NCBI GenBank assembly: GCA_020436935.1 | Contig: JAGQWX010000003.1 | Coordinates: 124,001 to 188,000, forward strand | Direction of reading: 5' to 3' | Length of the DNA: 64,000 nucleotides | Origin: Saprospiraceae bacterium | GTDB taxonomy: Bacteria; Bacteroidota; Bacteroidia; Chitinophagales; Saprospiraceae | Shown: positions 17,351 through 26,621 of the stretch, piece after piece | Numbering within the stretch: the stretch's first letter is position 1 | Layout of the letters: the number at the start of each line of letters is the position of its first letter | Position numbers and translations under genes: made by a program | The notes under the pieces: model-generated | What the model was told of the DNA's origin: nothing | Databases searched by the model: none | The model's input: the letters and a program-made list of their open reading frames with translations, nothing else

Positions 17351-17908
17351 CTATGAAGTTTGATTTTGCGCTGAATACAATATGACCTGATCAGTTCCTG
17401 AATCTTCCTTAGCCCATTCCACCTTTACATATGCATCATCGAGAGCATCTACAGTGATACCTGTATAGTCAGAACTGATGGGCAGATGTCTGTTGAATCG
17501 TCTGTCGACCAGACATAAGAATTCAAGTAAATCAGGACGGCCAAAATCCTGTATGGCTGATATGGCTGCATGTACGGTCCGACCGGTGTACAGTACATCG
17601 TCCACCAGGATTACTTTTTTCCCTTCAACAAGAAATTTTATCTCTGTGGATGATGCTTTCAAAGGTTTATCTCTCAATCTGAAGTCGTCTCGGTAAAATG
17701 TTATATCGAGTTTGCCATATTCCGGTAACTTACCTTTGTTGATTTTTTTGAGGCGTGAAAGCAAACGGTCGCTGAGTACTGCCCCTCTTTCCTGAATACC
17801 TATCAGACAGATATTTTCAAAGGTATCGTAGTTCTCGATCAATTCATAACACAATCGGTCTATTGTGAGTGCGAATCTTTTGCTGTCGAGTATGATTTTT
17901 CCTTCCAT
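17351..17908 (-). CDS. pyrR: Bifunctional pyrimidine regulator / uracil phosphoribosyltransferase PyrR
   Basis: The 185-residue protein has the PRPP-binding loop VILVDDVLYTGRTVHAA and the IGIQERGAVLSDRL motif of PyrR. In Firmicutes it binds pyr mRNA to control attenuation; here the leader is only a few bases long (promoter -7 box at 17917-17924), so mRNA attenuation upstream of pyrR itself is not possible. It may act mainly as a uracil phosphoribosyltransferase. pyrB follows without spacer. Confidence 0.93.
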   Translation of the reverse strand: MEGKIILDSKRFALTIDRLCYELIENYDTFENICLIGIQERGAVLSDRLLSRLKKINKGKLPEYGKLDITFYRDDFRLRDKPLKASSTEIKFLVEGKKVILVDDVLYTGRTVHAAISAIQDFGRPDLLEFLCLVDRRFNRHLPISSDYTGITVDALDDAYVKVEWAKEDSGTDQVILYSAQNQTS

Positions 17909-17916
17909 ATCGGCTG

Positions 17917-17924
17917 CAAATATA
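17917..17924 (-). promoter_or_regulatory. -7 promoter element of pyrR-pyrB
   Basis: TATATTTG on the minus strand ends only 8 bases before the pyrR start codon, so the transcript would have almost no leader. It lies in the 24-base gap after the glucosidase gene, so pyrRB need not depend on that gene's promoter. Confidence 0.55.
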
Positions 17925-17932
17925 GAAATTTT

Positions 17933-20608
17933 TTAATTTGATTTTTCTTCTGTTGCTGCCATTGCGAAATAATTGTGCTCCTTCAGTTCAACAATGAGAT
18001 TCGCGACAATTCCGGTCCAGCCTGTTTGATGAGAAGCACCTAGTCCGCGGCCTGTATCGCCATGGAAGTATTCATAAAATAATACCAGCTCAGAAAACTT
18101 TTTGTCTTTGTACAATCTCTTATGACTTTGGTTGACAGGCCTGTTGCCATTTTCATCTTTTCTAAACAAATTGACCAGGCGGTTGGAAATTTCCAGGCTT
18201 ATTTCATTCAAATTTTTCTTCTCTCTACTACCTTTTGGAAATTCAAACTGAAGCTCTTCACCATAATACTTATAATATTCCCGAAGCGCGTCTATGATCA
18301 TATAATTCATGGGCATCCAAATGGGCCCACGCCAATTTGAATTTCCACCAAACATATAAGAGGTAGACTCAGCCGGGTCGTATTTAATACCAAAAATTGA
18401 CCCGTCTAACATAATGTTGTAGGGTTTCTTGTGAATTTTTGACAAAGATCTGATGCCGTAATCGCTGAGAAATTCATTTTCATCAATCAAGGCATTGACA
18501 AGAATTTTCATCCTGTTCTTGGGCACAAGTGCCAGCATGATATCGTCTCCTTCTGCATAAGTTTCTATGACTAGGTACTTGCCCTTGTTCTTTCTGTAAT
18601 TTCTGAACCATACCAATCTGTCTTTGAATGAGGGTAGGGCGTCTAATGTTTCCTTTGAAAGTTTTACAGCTGGATTGATGGTCATCAAGCCTACCAATGA
18701 TCGTGTTTTCAAAGGAACAGATTCATTGTTGGGACGAACAAGCACGTCAAAAAAGAAGCCATCGATCTCATCCCAAAGACTTTTGCCATCCTCGTTCAAG
18801 GCATTGAGGGATTCGGCGATGTATACAAAATGTTCAAAAAACTTGGTGGCCATATCTTCATAAGAGTGGTCTACCTTTGCTATTTCCAGCGCAATTTGCA
18901 ACATATTCAGAGAATATAATGCCATCCATGCAGTACCATCTGCCTGCTCAAGGTGACCACCTCCGGGCATACTCTGACTTCTGTCAAATATACCAATGTT
19001 ATCAAGGCCTAAAAAACCACCTTCAAATATGTTTTTATCGTATTTGTCCTTTTGATTGACCCACCAGGTAAAATTGATGGTCAGCTTACCAAACACTCTC
19101 TTGAGGAATTGAACGTCACCCTTGCCCGTCATTTTTTTCTCCAGTTCGTATATCCGATACGAAGCCCAGGCTTGCACAGGTGGGTTGACGTCACTGAATG
19201 ACCATTCATATGCCGGAATTTGCCCTTTTGTTGACATGTACCATTCCCGCAAAATCAGTACCATCTGGTGTTTGGCAAATTCAGGATCTACAAGTGCCAG
19301 AGGTACGCAGTGGAAAGCCAGGTCCCAGGCCGCATACCAGGGGTATTCCCACTTGTCAGGCATGCTGATGATGTCCTCATTGATCAGGTTTTTCCATTGA
19401 CTGTTTCTGCCATATTTTCTCCAGGGTTCGGGCGGTGGTTGCTTGGGATCACCCGCCAGCCACTCCTCCATATTGAGGTTATAGTATTGTTTTGTCCAAA
19501 GCATTCCTGCCAGCGCTTGCTTCAGAATATTGGCATCGTCTTCAGAAAGTCCATCAGTAAATGGTTCGTAAAACTCGTTGGCTTCTCTTTTTCTGGTTTC
19601 GAAAATAGAAGTAAATTCTTCACCCAGAGGATCGCTGAGGTTGTGGTCTTTGGTAAGTCGCAACTTTATCGTTCTGCTGCTTTTTCCATCAAGTTCTAGT
19701 CGGTATAAAGGAGAAAATTTGGTACCAAAATCACGGGATTCAGCAACGCTGTAATCTTCCTTAATGACTGCCTCATGAAACAAATCCTTTACAAAAGGAG
19801 TCTCGTTCTCCAGACCAAACAAACGCCTTGCATTGGTATCATTTTCTGTAAACAGCTGATGGTCAGGGTTTTCGTAATATAAAAAGTAATCGTAAAGTTT
19901 TGGGTGTGAAGCCTTTACTTTTCCAAAATTTTCATTCTTAGGCTGCAGCTTGATCTCAGGCTTTTTATCAACATACTTAAACCCCCAGTCATTTCTGAAC
20001 AAAAGTGTAGGAAGTACCCAAAGTTTGGCCGGATCTTTTGATCTGTTTTTCACACTGATTTTGATGCAAATATCTGTGGGGGACTCTTTGGCGTAAGTGA
20101 TGAAAATGTCGAAATACTCTTTTTTATTGAAGATGCCTGTGTCTGGAAGTTCATATTCCAAATGGTTGAGTCCTCTTTGACGATTGATGCTGATCAACGG
20201 ACCATAGGGATACTCGTGTTGTGGATACTTATATAGGTACTTCATATAAGAATGCGTCGGCGTATTGTCCAGATAGTAATACAGCTCTTTCACATCTTCG
20301 CCGTGGTTGCCTTCAGGCCCTGTCAGTCCGAATAGCCTTTCCTTTAAAATAGAATCCTTTCCATTCCAGAAGGCCATAGAAAAACACAGATTGCATTTGA
20401 TGTCTGAAATACCTGCAATGCCGTCTTCTCCCCATCTGTATGCTCTGCTCCTTGCGAGGTCATGTGTGAAGTATCCCCAGGCGTCACCGTTGGAGCTGTA
20501 GTCTTCTCTTACTGTGCCCCATTGCCTTTCAGACAGATACGGACCCCAAACGTGCCAGTTTCTGCCATGAGCATAATTTTCTTGCAACCTCTTTTTTTCA
20601 GCATTCAT
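17933..20608 (-). CDS. GH63-like glucosidase (MGH1-like glycoside hydrolase)
   Basis: The 891-residue protein has no signal peptide and is therefore cytoplasmic. It shows the pattern of the large bacterial 'glucosidase' group related to mannosyl-oligosaccharide glucosidase (GH63 clan, (alpha/alpha)6 barrel). Hallmarks are YAAWDLAFHCVPLALVD with a candidate catalytic Asp (about residue 425), FEGGFLGLDNIGIFDRS, NWRGPIWMPMNYMI and GASHQTGWTG near the end. The substrate is probably an alpha-glucoside, but cannot be read. Gene position 24 bases before pyrR is probably fortuitous. Confidence 0.88.
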   Translation of the reverse strand: MNAEKKRLQENYAHGRNWHVWGPYLSERQWGTVREDYSSNGDAWGYFTHDLARSRAYRWGEDGIAGISDIKCNLCFSMAFWNGKDSILKERLFGLTGPEGNHGEDVKELYYYLDNTPTHSYMKYLYKYPQHEYPYGPLISINRQRGLNHLEYELPDTGIFNKKEYFDIFITYAKESPTDICIKISVKNRSKDPAKLWVLPTLLFRNDWGFKYVDKKPEIKLQPKNENFGKVKASHPKLYDYFLYYENPDHQLFTENDTNARRLFGLENETPFVKDLFHEAVIKEDYSVAESRDFGTKFSPLYRLELDGKSSRTIKLRLTKDHNLSDPLGEEFTSIFETRKREANEFYEPFTDGLSEDDANILKQALAGMLWTKQYYNLNMEEWLAGDPKQPPPEPWRKYGRNSQWKNLINEDIISMPDKWEYPWYAAWDLAFHCVPLALVDPEFAKHQMVLILREWYMSTKGQIPAYEWSFSDVNPPVQAWASYRIYELEKKMTGKGDVQFLKRVFGKLTINFTWWVNQKDKYDKNIFEGGFLGLDNIGIFDRSQSMPGGGHLEQADGTAWMALYSLNMLQIALEIAKVDHSYEDMATKFFEHFVYIAESLNALNEDGKSLWDEIDGFFFDVLVRPNNESVPLKTRSLVGLMTINPAVKLSKETLDALPSFKDRLVWFRNYRKNKGKYLVIETYAEGDDIMLALVPKNRMKILVNALIDENEFLSDYGIRSLSKIHKKPYNIMLDGSIFGIKYDPAESTSYMFGGNSNWRGPIWMPMNYMIIDALREYYKYYGEELQFEFPKGSREKKNLNEISLEISNRLVNLFRKDENGNRPVNQSHKRLYKDKKFSELVLFYEYFHGDTGRGLGASHQTGWTGIVANLIVELKEHNYFAMAATEEKSN

Positions 20609-20642
20609 ACCTTAAAAGTATATCATATTTTGCTAGTCTCTA

Positions 20643-20650
20643 CAAACATA
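20643..20650 (-). promoter_or_regulatory. -7 promoter element of the glucosidase gene
   Basis: TATGTTTG on the minus strand lies 35 bases before the glucosidase start codon. No good TTG was found at the expected distance. Confidence 0.4.
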
Positions 20651-20815
20651 ACCAAATTTCAAAATGAAAAGTAGTCCTTGACATCTAATATATGCATGAT
20701 TACCCCTGTTTCTTGAAAAAAATCAAAACTCACGGTAATATAACAATGATGTGAAAAATTGAACTATGTGTTTATAATCATAACTATCTGTTAGACAAAA
20801 TTCAACCCATTTTGT

Positions 20816-20823
20816 TAACTTTG
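20816..20823 (+). promoter_or_regulatory. -7 promoter element of mdh
   Basis: TAACTTTG matches the Bacteroidota TAnnTTTG consensus and lies 37 bases before the mdh start. An imperfect -33 (TTA in 'TGTTAGAC') is 22 bases upstream. Confidence 0.65.
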
Positions 20824-20860
20824 CACACCATTTTTAATTAATTAAATCAAAAGAGAATTC

Positions 20861-21796
20861 ATGAGTAAAGTAACAGTGATTGGCGCCGGAAACGTGGGTG
20901 CAACGGTAGCCAATGTGCTTGCACACAGAGATTTCGTTAATGAAATTGTGTTGATCGACATAAAAGGCGAGCTGGCTCAGGGTAAAGCACTGGACAGCTG
21001 GCAACAAGCCCCAATTGACTACTATAGTTCGAAACTGATAGGTACGGGTGATTATGCACTCACAGCTGATTCCGATGTAGTCGTTATCACTGCCGGATTG
21101 CCTAGAAAACCAGGTATGAGCCGCGATGACTTGATTTCAACAAACGCAGGCATCGTAGTATCATGTGTCAATAGTGTTTTGAAATATTCAAAAGATCCTA
21201 TCATCATTGTGGTATCCAACCCGCTGGATGTAATGACCCATGCAGCATTCAAAGCTTCTGGTCTTCCTGCAAGCAAAGTTTTCGGTATGGCCGGTATTTT
21301 GGATACTGCACGTTACAGGGCCTTCCTTGCTACCGAACTTAACGTATCACCAAAAGACATCCATGCAGTATTGATGGGCGGTCATGGAGATACCATGGTG
21401 CCACTTCCAAGATATACTACAGTGGGTGGTATTCCTGTAACAGAAATGATTGACGAAGCTACCCTTGATGCCATTGTAGACAGAACCAAGAAGGGTGGTG
21501 GAGAACTCGTACAATTGATGGGAACATCTGCATGGTATGCACCTGGTGCAGCAGCTGCACAAATGGTAGAAGCTATACTTAAAGACGAGAACAGAATCTT
21601 CCCGGTCTGTGCAAAAACAGAAGGTAAGTACGGCGTTGAAGATATGTACCTTGGTGTCCCTGTCAAATTGGGTAAAGGTGGAATCAAAGAAGTGATCGAA
21701 CTCAAACTCAACAGCGATGAACAACAACTACTTGAAGCATCTGCTGCTGCAGTTAAAGAAGTAATTGATGTTTTCGAATCAATGAATTTGGTTTAA
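20861..21796 (+). CDS. mdh: Malate dehydrogenase (LDH-like type)
   Basis: The 311-residue protein has the NAD-binding motif VIGAGNVGATVA at the N-terminus with the acidic residue VLIDIKG after the second strand, the substrate-binding loop GLPRKPGMSRDDL, and the catalytic His in LMGGHGDTMVPL (about residue 174). Arg residues in RKPGMSR favour malate over lactate. It interconverts malate and oxaloacetate in the TCA cycle. It is a single gene with its own promoter and terminator. Confidence 0.96.
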   Translation: MSKVTVIGAGNVGATVANVLAHRDFVNEIVLIDIKGELAQGKALDSWQQAPIDYYSSKLIGTGDYALTADSDVVVITAGLPRKPGMSRDDLISTNAGIVVSCVNSVLKYSKDPIIIVVSNPLDVMTHAAFKASGLPASKVFGMAGILDTARYRAFLATELNVSPKDIHAVLMGGHGDTMVPLPRYTTVGGIPVTEMIDEATLDAIVDRTKKGGGELVQLMGTSAWYAPGAAAAQMVEAILKDENRIFPVCAKTEGKYGVEDMYLGVPVKLGKGGIKEVIELKLNSDEQQLLEASAAAVKEVIDVFESMNLV

Positions 21797-21853
21797 ATTA
21801 TGCTGAGTCTTGTTCAGTCTTGGGCTGAAACGGGACCTATAGAAAATATCTTT

Positions 21854-21887
21854 GAGGTTGGTGGCAATGCTATCAGCCTCTTTTTTA
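21854..21887 (+). terminator. Rho-independent terminator of mdh
   Basis: GAGGTTGGTGGCA and TGCTATCAGCCTC form a long stem with three G-T pairs, followed by TTTTTTATTT. It begins 57 bases after the mdh stop. Confidence 0.75.
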
Positions 21888-21966
21888 TTTTTATATTTTA
21901 AACTCTTTACCAAAAGCCATGTTTAATTCCTAACTCAATAACATTTTAAACAGGTCTTCCTATATC

Positions 21967-22500
21967 ATGATTGATAATATGATGCTCTCGTCGATGCTCA
22001 CCAATGATGGGCCTTCTGTATTGGAATATTCTCAAAAGTCACCCGTGATGTTGGTCTTTTTAAGGCATTTTGGGTGCATATTTTGCAAAGAAGCATTGTT
22101 TGACATTTCCAAAAAGAGGAAATCCATGGAAGCCAAAGGTGTGAAAATCATATTGGTGCACATGGCTTCAGAAGAAGTGGCAGAAGACTATTTTAAAATG
22201 TTTGGATTGAAAGGTATTACCCATATTTCAGATCCAGCTTGCAATTTTTACAATGAATTTGGCCTGAAAAAAGGAAATTCATCCCAATTGATGGGGCTTA
22301 AAAACTGGTACCGTGGCTTTGAAGTAAGCGTTGGCAAAGGCATTGAGGTTTCGATCAAACAAATTGGTGACACCTTCCAAATGCCTGGTGTTTTTGTGAT
22401 CAAAAATGGCCAGGTGAAAGAAAAATACATCCATAAAACTGCAGCTGACAGGCCGGATTACGAAAAGCTGGTAGCCTGTTGTGATACTATGCAGGTATAA
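21967..22500 (+). CDS. Peroxiredoxin-like / AhpC-TSA_2 family redox protein
   Basis: The 177-residue protein has a thioredoxin fold with CxxC in FLRHFGCIFCKEAL (about residues 36-41) and resembles the peroxiredoxin-like FAM213/SelL-related group (AhpC/TSA family 2), including 'GLKNWYRGF' and 'QMPGVFVIKNGQV'. It is cytoplasmic and could reduce peroxides or other disulfides; the physiological substrate is unknown. Its 3' end overlaps the converging DUF1835 gene by 14 bases. Confidence 0.82.
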   Translation: MIDNMMLSSMLTNDGPSVLEYSQKSPVMLVFLRHFGCIFCKEALFDISKKRKSMEAKGVKIILVHMASEEVAEDYFKMFGLKGITHISDPACNFYNEFGLKKGNSSQLMGLKNWYRGFEVSVGKGIEVSIKQIGDTFQMPGVFVIKNGQVKEKYIHKTAADRPDYEKLVACCDTMQV

Positions 22501-23266
22501 AAACCTTGTAGTCAATCATAGTATCTAATTCTCCCTGGAAATCGACCTCTCTATCATTGATCAGATTTCTCAATTCATATTCTACCGTTATGTCTGAAAG
22601 AGGCATGGGATCTTCGGTAAGTATCTTCTCTATAAGGTCTCTGGCGATAATCGGTTTTGAGTCGATGTATTTTTTGACGCAATCTTTCATGAAGCGCCTG
22701 TCTTTATTCAACAACTGTTCGTTTTCCAGCACGCGGTAGTCTCCATTTTCTTCCACCAGATTTTTCCAGGAAAGACGCCACATGGATATTTTCATGGGAT
22801 GTACAATTTCAAAATCTTTTTCTGTTGTGGCCACGGTTTTTGGAGAAAGCATGGCAAGGTTTATGATTTTTTCATCGCCACCTGCTGACAACTTTGAGTT
22901 GTTGAATACCACACAGCCTTTTTGATCTAGGAGCACAGACAGCCACATGGTTGCGAGTCTGTCATATGCCGAATCTCCGGTCCACAAATACACGACTGAT
23001 CCCTGACCAATTTGATTCAATTCATCAATAGAATAGTCCAATACTGCATCTATATCAGAAACATTGTACAATACTGCTGACAAGCTTTGCCAATAGGCTT
23101 TTCTTTTTCCAAGCGAGATTAGGTCAAATTGACTGGGTAACGGCCCTTGAGTAAAGTCGTCTCTGAAACAGACAATGGTTGCTTTTTCGAGTCCATCGTA
23201 AATGGCATTTTTGATGGTCAATGCTGCCGCATCACCGTAAGCAATGTAGTACTTTTTGCCTTTCAT
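22487..23266 (-). CDS. DUF1835 domain-containing protein
   Basis: The 259-residue protein starts with YYIAYGDAAALTIKNAI and contains CFRDDFTQGPLP and YLWTGDSAYDRL, the conserved segments of DUF1835. The C-terminal part (about 160-250) resembles the helical DUF3658-type domain. The fold and biochemical role are not established. Its ATG overlaps the xth stop codon (ATGA), so it is translated with xth. A role linked to nucleic acid metabolism is only suggested by that neighbour. Confidence 0.8.
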   Translation of the reverse strand: MKGKKYYIAYGDAAALTIKNAIYDGLEKATIVCFRDDFTQGPLPSQFDLISLGKRKAYWQSLSAVLYNVSDIDAVLDYSIDELNQIGQGSVVYLWTGDSAYDRLATMWLSVLLDQKGCVVFNNSKLSAGGDEKIINLAMLSPKTVATTEKDFEIVHPMKISMWRLSWKNLVEENGDYRVLENEQLLNKDRRFMKDCVKKYIDSKPIIARDLIEKILTEDPMPLSDITVEYELRNLINDREVDFQGELDTMIDYKVFIPA

Positions 23267-24030
23267 CAGAGTGCAATTTCCACAGATACGGGGCAGTGAT
23301 CAGAGCCCATGATTTCATTGTGAATGTCCGCCCCTGTGATTTTATCTTTGATTTGATCATCGACGAGAAAATAATCGAGTCTCCATCCCACGTTTTTAGC
23401 TCTCGCTCCAAATCGGACACTCCAGAATGAATACAATACTTTTTCAGGATGAAGGTATCTGAAACTATCGGTAAAGCCCGAGGCTAGAATAGCGCTCATT
23501 CCATCGATTTCCACCTGTGTATATCCTGAAGTTTTGTTGTAATTGGATTGAGGCCTTGCAAGGTCAATGGGCTGGTGTGCGACGTTAAAATCCCCTGTCA
23601 TGATGACCGGTTTAGCCTTCCTCAATTCAGATAAATAGTTTTTCAATGCAAGGTCCCACTCTGCTCTGTAGTCGAGCCTTTTAAGTCCATCTCCACTGTT
23701 GGGTATGTAGCCGTTGACCAAATAAAAATCATCATACTCAAGGGTCACGATCCTACCTTCATCGTCATGACCTTCCATACCAATGCCTAGTGTCATGGAC
23801 TTGGCTTCTTTTTTAGCGATGATGGCCACACCGGAATATCCTTTTTTTTCAGCTTCGTTGGCATATACAAAAACATTGTCCATGCCCTTCAGCACTTCCT
23901 GCACCTGATCAACCTGCGCTTTGGTCTCCTGAAGGCAGAAAAAATCAGCATTAAAGTTTGAAATAATATCAAGCAAACCTTTACCTGCCACTGCACGAAT
24001 TCCATTGACATTCCAGGAAACAAACTTCAT
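23266..24030 (-). CDS. xth: Exodeoxyribonuclease III (AP endonuclease)
   Basis: The protein (254 residues from the Met at 24030) begins MKFVSWNVNGIRAV, has the metal-binding Glu in FCLQETKAQ, the catalytic DFNVAH motif and the C-terminal GSDHCPV motif, as in the ExoIII/APE1 family. It cuts DNA at abasic sites for base-excision repair. The longer frame to 24057 is rejected because a -7 box (24055-24062) overlaps that start. DUF1835 follows with a one-base overlap. Confidence 0.95.
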   Translation of the reverse strand: MKFVSWNVNGIRAVAGKGLLDIISNFNADFFCLQETKAQVDQVQEVLKGMDNVFVYANEAEKKGYSGVAIIAKKEAKSMTLGIGMEGHDDEGRIVTLEYDDFYLVNGYIPNSGDGLKRLDYRAEWDLALKNYLSELRKAKPVIMTGDFNVAHQPIDLARPQSNYNKTSGYTQVEIDGMSAILASGFTDSFRYLHPEKVLYSFWSVRFGARAKNVGWRLDYFLVDDQIKDKITGADIHNEIMGSDHCPVSVEIAL

Positions 24031-24054
24031 AGTTTTATATTTTTCTTTGAACAA

Positions 24055-24062
24055 CAAAGGTA
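24055..24062 (-). promoter_or_regulatory. -7 promoter element of xth
   Basis: TACCTTTG on the minus strand ends 24 bases before the chosen xth start codon (24030) and supports that start. Confidence 0.6.
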
Positions 24063-24157
24063 TAAAATCTCACTTGCTAACTAAAAATTTGAATCACATA
24101 TATGGCGCAATGCGAATAATTTAAACGCATCATATTATAAAAAATCATAATATGTTA

Positions 24158-24165
24158 TATATTTG
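24158..24165 (+). promoter_or_regulatory. -7 promoter element of the amidase gene
   Basis: TATATTTG ends 18 bases before the ATG at 24184. It overlaps an upstream in-frame TTG (24163), which therefore cannot be the translation start. Confidence 0.65.
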
Positions 24166-24183
24166 CACACAAATATTATTGGC

Positions 24184-25449
24184 ATGGGGATCTACAAATA
24201 CATAGGTATTACCATTTTTATTTTATTTTTTAAGTCAACGCTCATATCAGCAGAGTGCGCAGATTTTGATCCGTACTTTCACTCGATAACTGCAAAAAGC
24301 GGCGATGGAATCATTGTTTTGATGCAACGCTATGGGCTGGATGGCTATGAATGTAATTATAATACATTTGTTGAGATCAACGGCTTGAAGAGAGGTGCGC
24401 CGCTGTATGCAGACAAATCATATAAGCTGCCCATCAAAATATATCACTACAATGGCAGAAGCATCAGATCTACGATTGGCAACAATGATCTCGAAAAGGC
24501 AAAACGAATTCAGAGCTATAATGAAGAAGTCCTTCGCAAAGGTCTTCGAATTTCATCTTATGTTGACAGCAAAATTTTATGGGTTCCAATGCATGAACTG
24601 GATTGCGCCGGCGAAGCAGTAGAAATTGTGAACGAAATGGCATCTGTTACATCCAAAGCCGTTAGCTCAGACGAAAAGAAAGAGGTAGAAGTCATTCCTC
24701 CCGCTAAAAATGTTGCTTCCAAATATTCCACCAATGACTTGTTTGGAAGTAAATATGCGGACTATGAAGTATTTGACAACTCTCTGAAAAACAAAGTTTT
24801 TTATATAAGTTCAGGTCATGGAGGACCGGATCCGGGAGCCATGTGTACCGATTGTTCTTCTGACATGTGTGAGGACGAGTATGCGTATGATGTTTGTCTG
24901 CGTTTGGCAAGAAATCTGATGCAACATGGTGCCATTGTCCATATGATCATTCAGGATAAAAATGACGGAATCAGGGATGAAAAATATCTGGATTGTGATA
25001 ACGACGAATTGACCTACAATGGAAAAAAATTGCCACTGCGTCAATTGGACAGGCTCAAACAACGGGCAGATGCCATCAATCATTTGTACCACAAGTATAA
25101 AAAGGAAGGCATTAAAGAACAAAAAGCCATCATGGTTCACGTCGATTCACGGGCTAAGGAAAAGCGTCAGGATGTTTTCTTTTACTATTATGATCAGAAC
25201 AAAGGCGGTGAAGACCTTGCGAAAAAGGTGTTTTACACTTTTGAAAGTAAATATGCTCAGCATAGAAAAGACGGCGAGTATAAGGGGTATGTTGACAGCC
25301 GTGGTTTGTACATGTTGAGAAAAGTCATTCCATCAGCAGTATATGTTGAACTTGCCAATATCCGCAACATTGCAGATCATAAAAGAATCATTTACGATTA
25401 TAACCGTCAGGCTTTGGCCAATTGGTTATTTGAGGGGCTGACTCAGTAA
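24184..25449 (+). CDS. Secreted N-acetylmuramoyl-L-alanine amidase with LysM-like N-terminal region
   Basis: The 421-residue protein has a signal peptide (YKYIGITIFILFFKSTLISA). Residues about 30-80 look like a LysM-type peptidoglycan-binding module ('GDGIIVLMQRYGL...NTFVEINGLKRG...LYADKSYKLPI'). The C-terminal half is an Amidase_3 fold with the zinc-binding start SSGHGGPDPGA (His), the metal-binding Glu in CEDEYAYDVCLRLA, a VHVDS segment and a distal catalytic Glu in VYVELANI. It hydrolyses the bond between muramic acid and the stem peptide, as in daughter-cell separation. The start was set by the promoter. Confidence 0.88.
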   Translation: MGIYKYIGITIFILFFKSTLISAECADFDPYFHSITAKSGDGIIVLMQRYGLDGYECNYNTFVEINGLKRGAPLYADKSYKLPIKIYHYNGRSIRSTIGNNDLEKAKRIQSYNEEVLRKGLRISSYVDSKILWVPMHELDCAGEAVEIVNEMASVTSKAVSSDEKKEVEVIPPAKNVASKYSTNDLFGSKYADYEVFDNSLKNKVFYISSGHGGPDPGAMCTDCSSDMCEDEYAYDVCLRLARNLMQHGAIVHMIIQDKNDGIRDEKYLDCDNDELTYNGKKLPLRQLDRLKQRADAINHLYHKYKKEGIKEQKAIMVHVDSRAKEKRQDVFFYYYDQNKGGEDLAKKVFYTFESKYAQHRKDGEYKGYVDSRGLYMLRKVIPSAVYVELANIRNIADHKRIIYDYNRQALANWLFEGLTQ

Positions 25450-25629
25450 TTTATTCCTGGGAAATAGATTCGCTCGCTTAATTTTTATCCAAAAAACGTC
25501 TTATTTCTACAGCTAGAAGGTGTTTTTGTGCCTGTCAATAGCCTCAACTTTGATTGCGTTTAAAGCTTAGAACCTTACTTTTTTATATTCGTAATCAAAA
25601 TGGACAATCCATTTTCCTTCGAGTATACC

Positions 25630-26604
25630 TTATCTAAAGTTTAGTTCTTTGGTAAATTCTCCGTTTTTGAGTTTGTCCAAAGAATTCCTGCTCAGTTGGA
25701 GGTTGTTGATTTTGACCTTTGCTCTTGATCCGACAATTCCTCTGCCTTCCGAAAGATTGGTGAATACCGGAACCTCTCCACTGGAGGTAATGCCCAAATT
25801 GGCCTGGCCAACCCGGATATAATCCGATACGCTCTGTCCGGCAGAAGTAAAAATTACATCTATTCCGGTGAATTGTCTGTCTGCTGCAGGATTTACATCA
25901 ATACTTGCTGCGAGCAACTGATAAAAAGTACGACCTGCAAATTCAAAACGGTCTGCAGTGATATTGTTGAATACATTCCATTCTATGGTTTTTTGTGTTT
26001 TGGTTCCCCCGGCTATTTCATCATAGTGGATCAAAAATGTCATACTGTGCAGATTTGAATTTCTGCCTGGATTCCAGTTGTATCGCGTAATGCCATTTTC
26101 ATCAAAATCCAAATTACCTTGTGGATTGGGTCGGATCAAAAATGCAGGTTCGACAATATTGGTGCTTCCGGTGATGGTTCTGCCATCATCTAATGTGATG
26201 TTTAAAGTGTAAAGGTCATTGTAGTTGAAAGTGATACCAGTATTAGAAAGCTTGTAAAGTATGTTTGGACTTTGAGCAAAAGCCCCTTCCTCCCTAACCA
26301 GACCTTCGAGATTTCCGTCAATTTTTTGAAAATCGAAAGAGGATCCTGAGCCATTACGGGACAGGCTCACCTGGGCATTTTCAAAGTAAAGATTTGATGG
26401 GTCGAGTGCCAGTTCTGTTGGAGGAATGTTCGGGTCAATAAATGCCTTTTCCAGTCGAACGTAGGTGTTTTCCTCGGTAGGATCTAGCAGCGCATACACA
26501 ATTGGAATTGTAGCTCCTTCTTCAACAAGATCAATGGTGTTATCGCAAGAGCAAAGACTGATTGCCACCATTGAATAAATAAATATGTTTTTTGCAATTT
26601 TCAT
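25630..26604 (-). CDS. DUF4249 family lipoprotein
   Basis: The protein (324 residues from the Met at 26604) starts MKIAKNIFIYSMVAISLCSC, a lipoprotein signal with lipobox LCSC. The following 'IPIVYALLDPTEENTYVRLEKAF' is the hallmark of DUF4249, a Bacteroidota outer-membrane-associated family often encoded beside a TonB-dependent receptor. No receptor is adjacent here; mltG is directly upstream with 17 bases between the genes. The function is unknown. Longer upstream start (26649) would overlap mltG and lacks a proper signal. Confidence 0.85.
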   Translation of the reverse strand: MKIAKNIFIYSMVAISLCSCDNTIDLVEEGATIPIVYALLDPTEENTYVRLEKAFIDPNIPPTELALDPSNLYFENAQVSLSRNGSGSSFDFQKIDGNLEGLVREEGAFAQSPNILYKLSNTGITFNYNDLYTLNITLDDGRTITGSTNIVEPAFLIRPNPQGNLDFDENGITRYNWNPGRNSNLHSMTFLIHYDEIAGGTKTQKTIEWNVFNNITADRFEFAGRTFYQLLAASIDVNPAADRQFTGIDVIFTSAGQSVSDYIRVGQANLGITSSGEVPVFTNLSEGRGIVGSRAKVKINNLQLSRNSLDKLKNGEFTKELNFR

Positions 26605-26621
26605 CAACTTAGTTTGTGGTT

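Noticed and set aside
25597..25615. AAAATGGA-CAA-TCCATTTT hairpin after the DUF4249 gene
   Set aside because: The 8-bp AT-rich stem has a 3-base loop but no T-run on either side, so it cannot be called a terminator with confidence.
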